From NCBI GenBank assembly GCA_018829485.1, contig JAHJTU010000067.1, forward strand, positions 1 through 5,486: DNA of 5,486 bases, written 5' to 3'. A program made the position numbers and the translations under genes. The notes below the pieces were generated by a model that saw nothing but the letters and a program-made list of their open reading frames with translations, was not told where the DNA came from and searched no databases. This document shows, piece after piece, positions 5,434 to 5,486 of the stretch (position 1 is its first letter; every line of letters begins with the position of its first letter). This DNA comes from Nanobdellota archaeon (GTDB taxonomy: Archaea; Nanobdellota; Nanobdellia; Pacearchaeales; UBA12030).

Positions 5434-5446
5434 TTTTATTAATATT
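5434..5446 (-). promoter_or_regulatory. Possible leaderless promoter of the hypothetical gene
   Basis: On the minus strand the AT-rich stretch ATATTAATAAAAT is centred about 26 bases before the ATG at 5414, where a TATA box for a leaderless transcript would sit. No Shine-Dalgarno motif precedes the ATG. The region is so AT-rich that the exact box is uncertain. Another TATA-like candidate is at 5455-5465. Confidence 0.3.
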
Positions 5447-5486
5447 TATCTTACATAAAAAATATACAAGGAGTTGTACTATTAAT

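Noticed and set aside
5465..5478. Inverted repeat TACAA-GGAG-TTGTA near the right edge, with the octamer gagttgta repeated at 5426-5433
   Set aside because: The arms are only five bases in very AT-rich sequence, and the upstream context is cut off by the window end, so chance cannot be excluded.
1..5486. CRISPR array, insertion sequence or integrase gene
   Set aside because: No regularly spaced repeats, terminal inverted repeats, or transposase/integrase motifs were seen on either strand.

Overview
This 5.5 kb window looks archaeal. It is very AT-rich (roughly 26-32% G+C in stretches I counted by hand). Genes are preceded by TATA/BRE-like elements placed so that transcripts would be leaderless or nearly so. 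The proteins include an archaeal-type winged-helix/MNT nucleotidyltransferase with a HEPN partner, a DHH phosphoesterase and a CmpX-like membrane protein. A DPANN lineage (Woesearchaeota/Pacearchaeota-like) is my best guess. That is inference from composition and gene style, since no rRNA or marker gene is present.

Layout, left to right: (1) 1-546, minus strand, the N-terminal 182 residues of a membrane protein of the conserved-TM-helix (CmpX / mechanosensitive-channel-like) family, cut by the window edge. (2) 621-1676, minus, a complete DHH/DHHA1 phosphoesterase. (3) 1677-1815, a divergent intergenic region with two back-to-back promoters and, unexpectedly, a decayed second copy of the last 12 codons plus stop of pyrG. 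(4) 1816-2808, plus strand, a two-gene HEPN/MNT toxin-antitoxin-type operon, the only plus-strand genes here. (5) 2835-4550, minus, CTP synthase (pyrG) with an unusual 45-residue basic N-terminal tail. (6) 4617-5414, minus, a soluble protein of unknown function. There is no gene-free stretch longer than 300 bases.

The main observation is structural. The MNT-HEPN pair sits between two direct repeats, 1720-1758 and 2835-2873. Each encodes the C-terminus of PyrG, in register, each with its own stop codon. The repeats match at 30 of 39 bases (28 of 34 in the ungapped core), and 9 of 12 encoded residues agree. This is the arrangement left when an element integrates into the 3' end of a gene and supplies a replacement end, and the cassette also runs against the strand of all its neighbours. 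No integrase lies inside the roughly 1.1 kb between the repeats, so this would be a minimal, passively mobilised or decayed defence/toxin-antitoxin islet that uses the pyrG 3' end as its attachment site. Without it, pyrG would end about 43 bases upstream of the DHH gene on the same strand.

The other genes look like ordinary chromosomal housekeeping genes: nucleotide synthesis (CTP), phosphodiester hydrolysis, and membrane tension or transport.
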